The notes under the pieces: model-generated
Told to the model about the DNA's origin: nothing
Database searches by the model: none
What the model saw: the letters and a program-made list of their open reading frames with translations, nothing else
Shown here: piece after piece, positions 62,765 through 64,000 of the stretch
Numbering within the stretch: the first letter of the stretch is position 1
Layout of the letters: every line of letters begins with the position of its first letter
Program-made: the position numbers and the translations under genes
NCBI RefSeq assembly: GCF_900110185.1
Contig: NZ_FOCT01000004.1
Span: forward strand, 62,001-126,000
Source: Nitrosospira multiformis
GTDB lineage: Bacteria > Pseudomonadota > Gammaproteobacteria > Burkholderiales > Nitrosomonadaceae
Length of the DNA: 64,000 nucleotides
Reading direction: 5' to 3'

Positions 62765-64000
62765 ATGCCTGTAGAGGAAAGCCGCGGCGCCGTCGTCCCT
62801 CCCGCTCCTCCTGATACACCTCCTGCTTCTGCCCCTGACGTTGTGCTCGTCACCGGCGACAAGCTTCACCGCAGCATGAGCGTATGGAACAGCTTTACGC
62901 TCGGCTTCGCGGTTGTTTCCCCCGTGGTGGGGCTTTACGCCATCATCAGCGTTCAGACCACTGTGACAGGAGGTGGATGGTTTGGCGCGCTGGTTACCTG
63001 TCTCGTCATGCAACTGCTCGTGGCCACGGTCTATGCCGAGCTGTCTTCACAATTCCCCATTGCAGGAGGCGCATACAAATGGGCGCGCCAACTTGGGGGA
63101 GTGACTACCGGGCAATTTGCCGGTGTCATCTACGTCAGTTCCACTATCGCCATGCTCACCACCACCGCCTATACGGGTGGCGTCTGGCTTGCCCTGTTTT
63201 TTGGAGCCGAGAGCGAAACCGGCCCGGCATTCGTGATCTGGGGCGCAGTATTCCTCCTCCTGTGCACCATTATCAACCTGGTCAACGTCAATATCTTCAA
63301 GTTGGTCATCACAATGGGAGTTTATGCGGAAGTTGTCGGTTCCCTAGGCGTGGCGTTGCTGCTGTTCCTGTTTTTCAGGCAGCATTCTTTTTCCGAACTG
63401 TTCCAGCATCTCGGCACAGGCACCGCGCCAGACCAGTTATCCGCGTTTCTTGCAGCGCTGGCGATCGCCGGGTGGGCATTCATCGGTTTTGATGCCTGCT
63501 CCACCATTGCGGAGGAAACGCACGAACCCAAGAGGATGGTGCCGCGTGCCGTCTTCTTCTCTTTATGCATGGTGGGATCGGTGGTGCTTTTCAACTCCGC
63601 CGCGCTGACACTGGCGTTCGATCGCGAGGCGCTGATTACTGCGAGCGCCACTTCTGATCCGATTACGCCTGTGATTACCGGCAGTTTTGGCGAGTGGGCG
63701 GAAAAGCCATTTTTAGCGATCGTCATGGTCGCATTCCTGGCTTGCGGCGCCTCGGTGGTGAAATATACCTCGCGTATCGTGTATTCCATGGCGCGCGAAG
63801 GCAATATGCCCGCTGTTCTCAGCCGTTTGGGGCCCGACAAGACACCCCGTAACGCCGTTATCTGTACGGTATCACTGGCAGGATTGGGATTGCTGTTCGG
63901 CTTGAATGATGGCGCCGTAGCTACCGTGATTGCCTTCGGTACGGGGGGACTTTACGCCATGTTTTCCATGACGACCGGCGTGGGTTTATTCACGCGCCTT
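62765..64000 (+). CDS. APC-family amino-acid permease, partial (runs off right edge)
   Basis: The first 412 codons of an amino acid-polyamine-organocation transporter. A proline-rich cytosolic N-terminus (PPAPPDTPPASAPDVVL) precedes HRSMSVWNSFTLGFAVVSPV, then helix 1-3 features: VVGLYAIISV, SSQFPIAGGAYKWARQLGGV (family signature near helix 3), and FIGFDACSTIAEETHEPKRM, the conserved loop after helix 6, and IVYSMAREGNMP. AGAAAGGG lies seven bases before the ATG. The type resembles GABA/amino-acid permeases of the BAT1-like group. Substrate specificity is not determinable. Confidence 0.88.
   Translation, partial: MPVEESRGAVVPPAPPDTPPASAPDVVLVTGDKLHRSMSVWNSFTLGFAVVSPVVGLYAIISVQTTVTGGGWFGALVTCLVMQLLVATVYAELSSQFPIAGGAYKWARQLGGVTTGQFAGVIYVSSTIAMLTTTAYTGGVWLALFFGAESETGPAFVIWGAVFLLLCTIINLVNVNIFKLVITMGVYAEVVGSLGVALLLFLFFRQHSFSELFQHLGTGTAPDQLSAFLAALAIAGWAFIGFDACSTIAEETHEPKRMVPRAVFFSLCMVGSVVLFNSAALTLAFDREALITASATSDPITPVITGSFGEWAEKPFLAIVMVAFLACGASVVKYTSRIVYSMAREGNMPAVLSRLGPDKTPRNAVICTVSLAGLGLLFGLNDGAVATVIAFGTGGLYAMFSMTTGVGLFTRL

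Overview
The window looks like the chromosome of a betaproteobacterium. The mix of phosphate-scavenging porin and PstS, archease/RtcB, an HPF-cold-shock fusion and PolX would suit a Nitrosospira-like (Nitrosomonadaceae) organism, but that placement is inference from gene content; no rRNA or ammonia-oxidation gene is present to settle it. Both edges cut genes: an unknown protein on the left and an amino-acid permease on the right.

Left flank (1-27.2 kb). This is ordinary chromosome with some accessory genes: a phosphate-starvation pair (pstS and an OprP/OprO-type porin with a clear Pho box), an MFS transporter, a phosphoribosyltransferase next to PolX, archease and RtcB RNA ligase, a universal stress protein, a ribosome-hibernation factor fused to a cold-shock domain, an NAD salvage pair (pncA-pncB, overlapping by 4 bases), a three-gene peptide-modification-like cluster (C39 protease, GCS2 ligase, N-formylglutamate amidohydrolase) without its usual RimK, a kinase fusion, a DHH phosphoesterase, a dienelactone hydrolase, an ABM monooxygenase divergent from a GlxA/AraC regulator, a RES-Xre toxin-antitoxin pair, and a tyrosinase broken by an internal deletion.

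Genomic island (about 27.19-57.34 kb). A P4-type integrase lies beside a 14-base copy of the 3' end of tRNA-Ser(GGA); the intact tRNA gene forms the right border. Inside the right end is a replication/regulation module (toprim-DUF3987 primase-helicase, small Cys-rich protein, AlpA, an iteron-like region). The cargo is almost entirely immunity or conflict machinery: (a) a minus-strand operon of a DUF4062 protein, a 1697-residue KGGVGR ATPase-TIR-STAND-WD40 protein and a patatin phospholipase; (b) a minus-strand series of a DrHyd-TPR-SLOG-like protein, an unknown protein and a TPR-trypsin protease, interspersed with two decayed TIR genes, one still carrying WD40 repeats; (c) a plus-strand three-gene operon of TIR protein, large exported protein and small protein, joined by 4-base overlaps; (d) a 1167-residue SIR2-type protein. 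Fragments of two IS3-family transposases lie near the integrase.

Right flank (57.4-64 kb). Chromosomal genes resume: tRNA-Ser, adenine phosphoribosyltransferase, an exported lysozyme-like protein, an alginate-export-type porin, Rnk, an O-methyltransferase and a partial APC-family permease.

The most notable content is the island: at least three TIR lineages, a patatin, a trypsin and a SIR2 enzyme in 30 kb, with WD40 repeats so alike that they appear to be undergoing active amplification or conversion.
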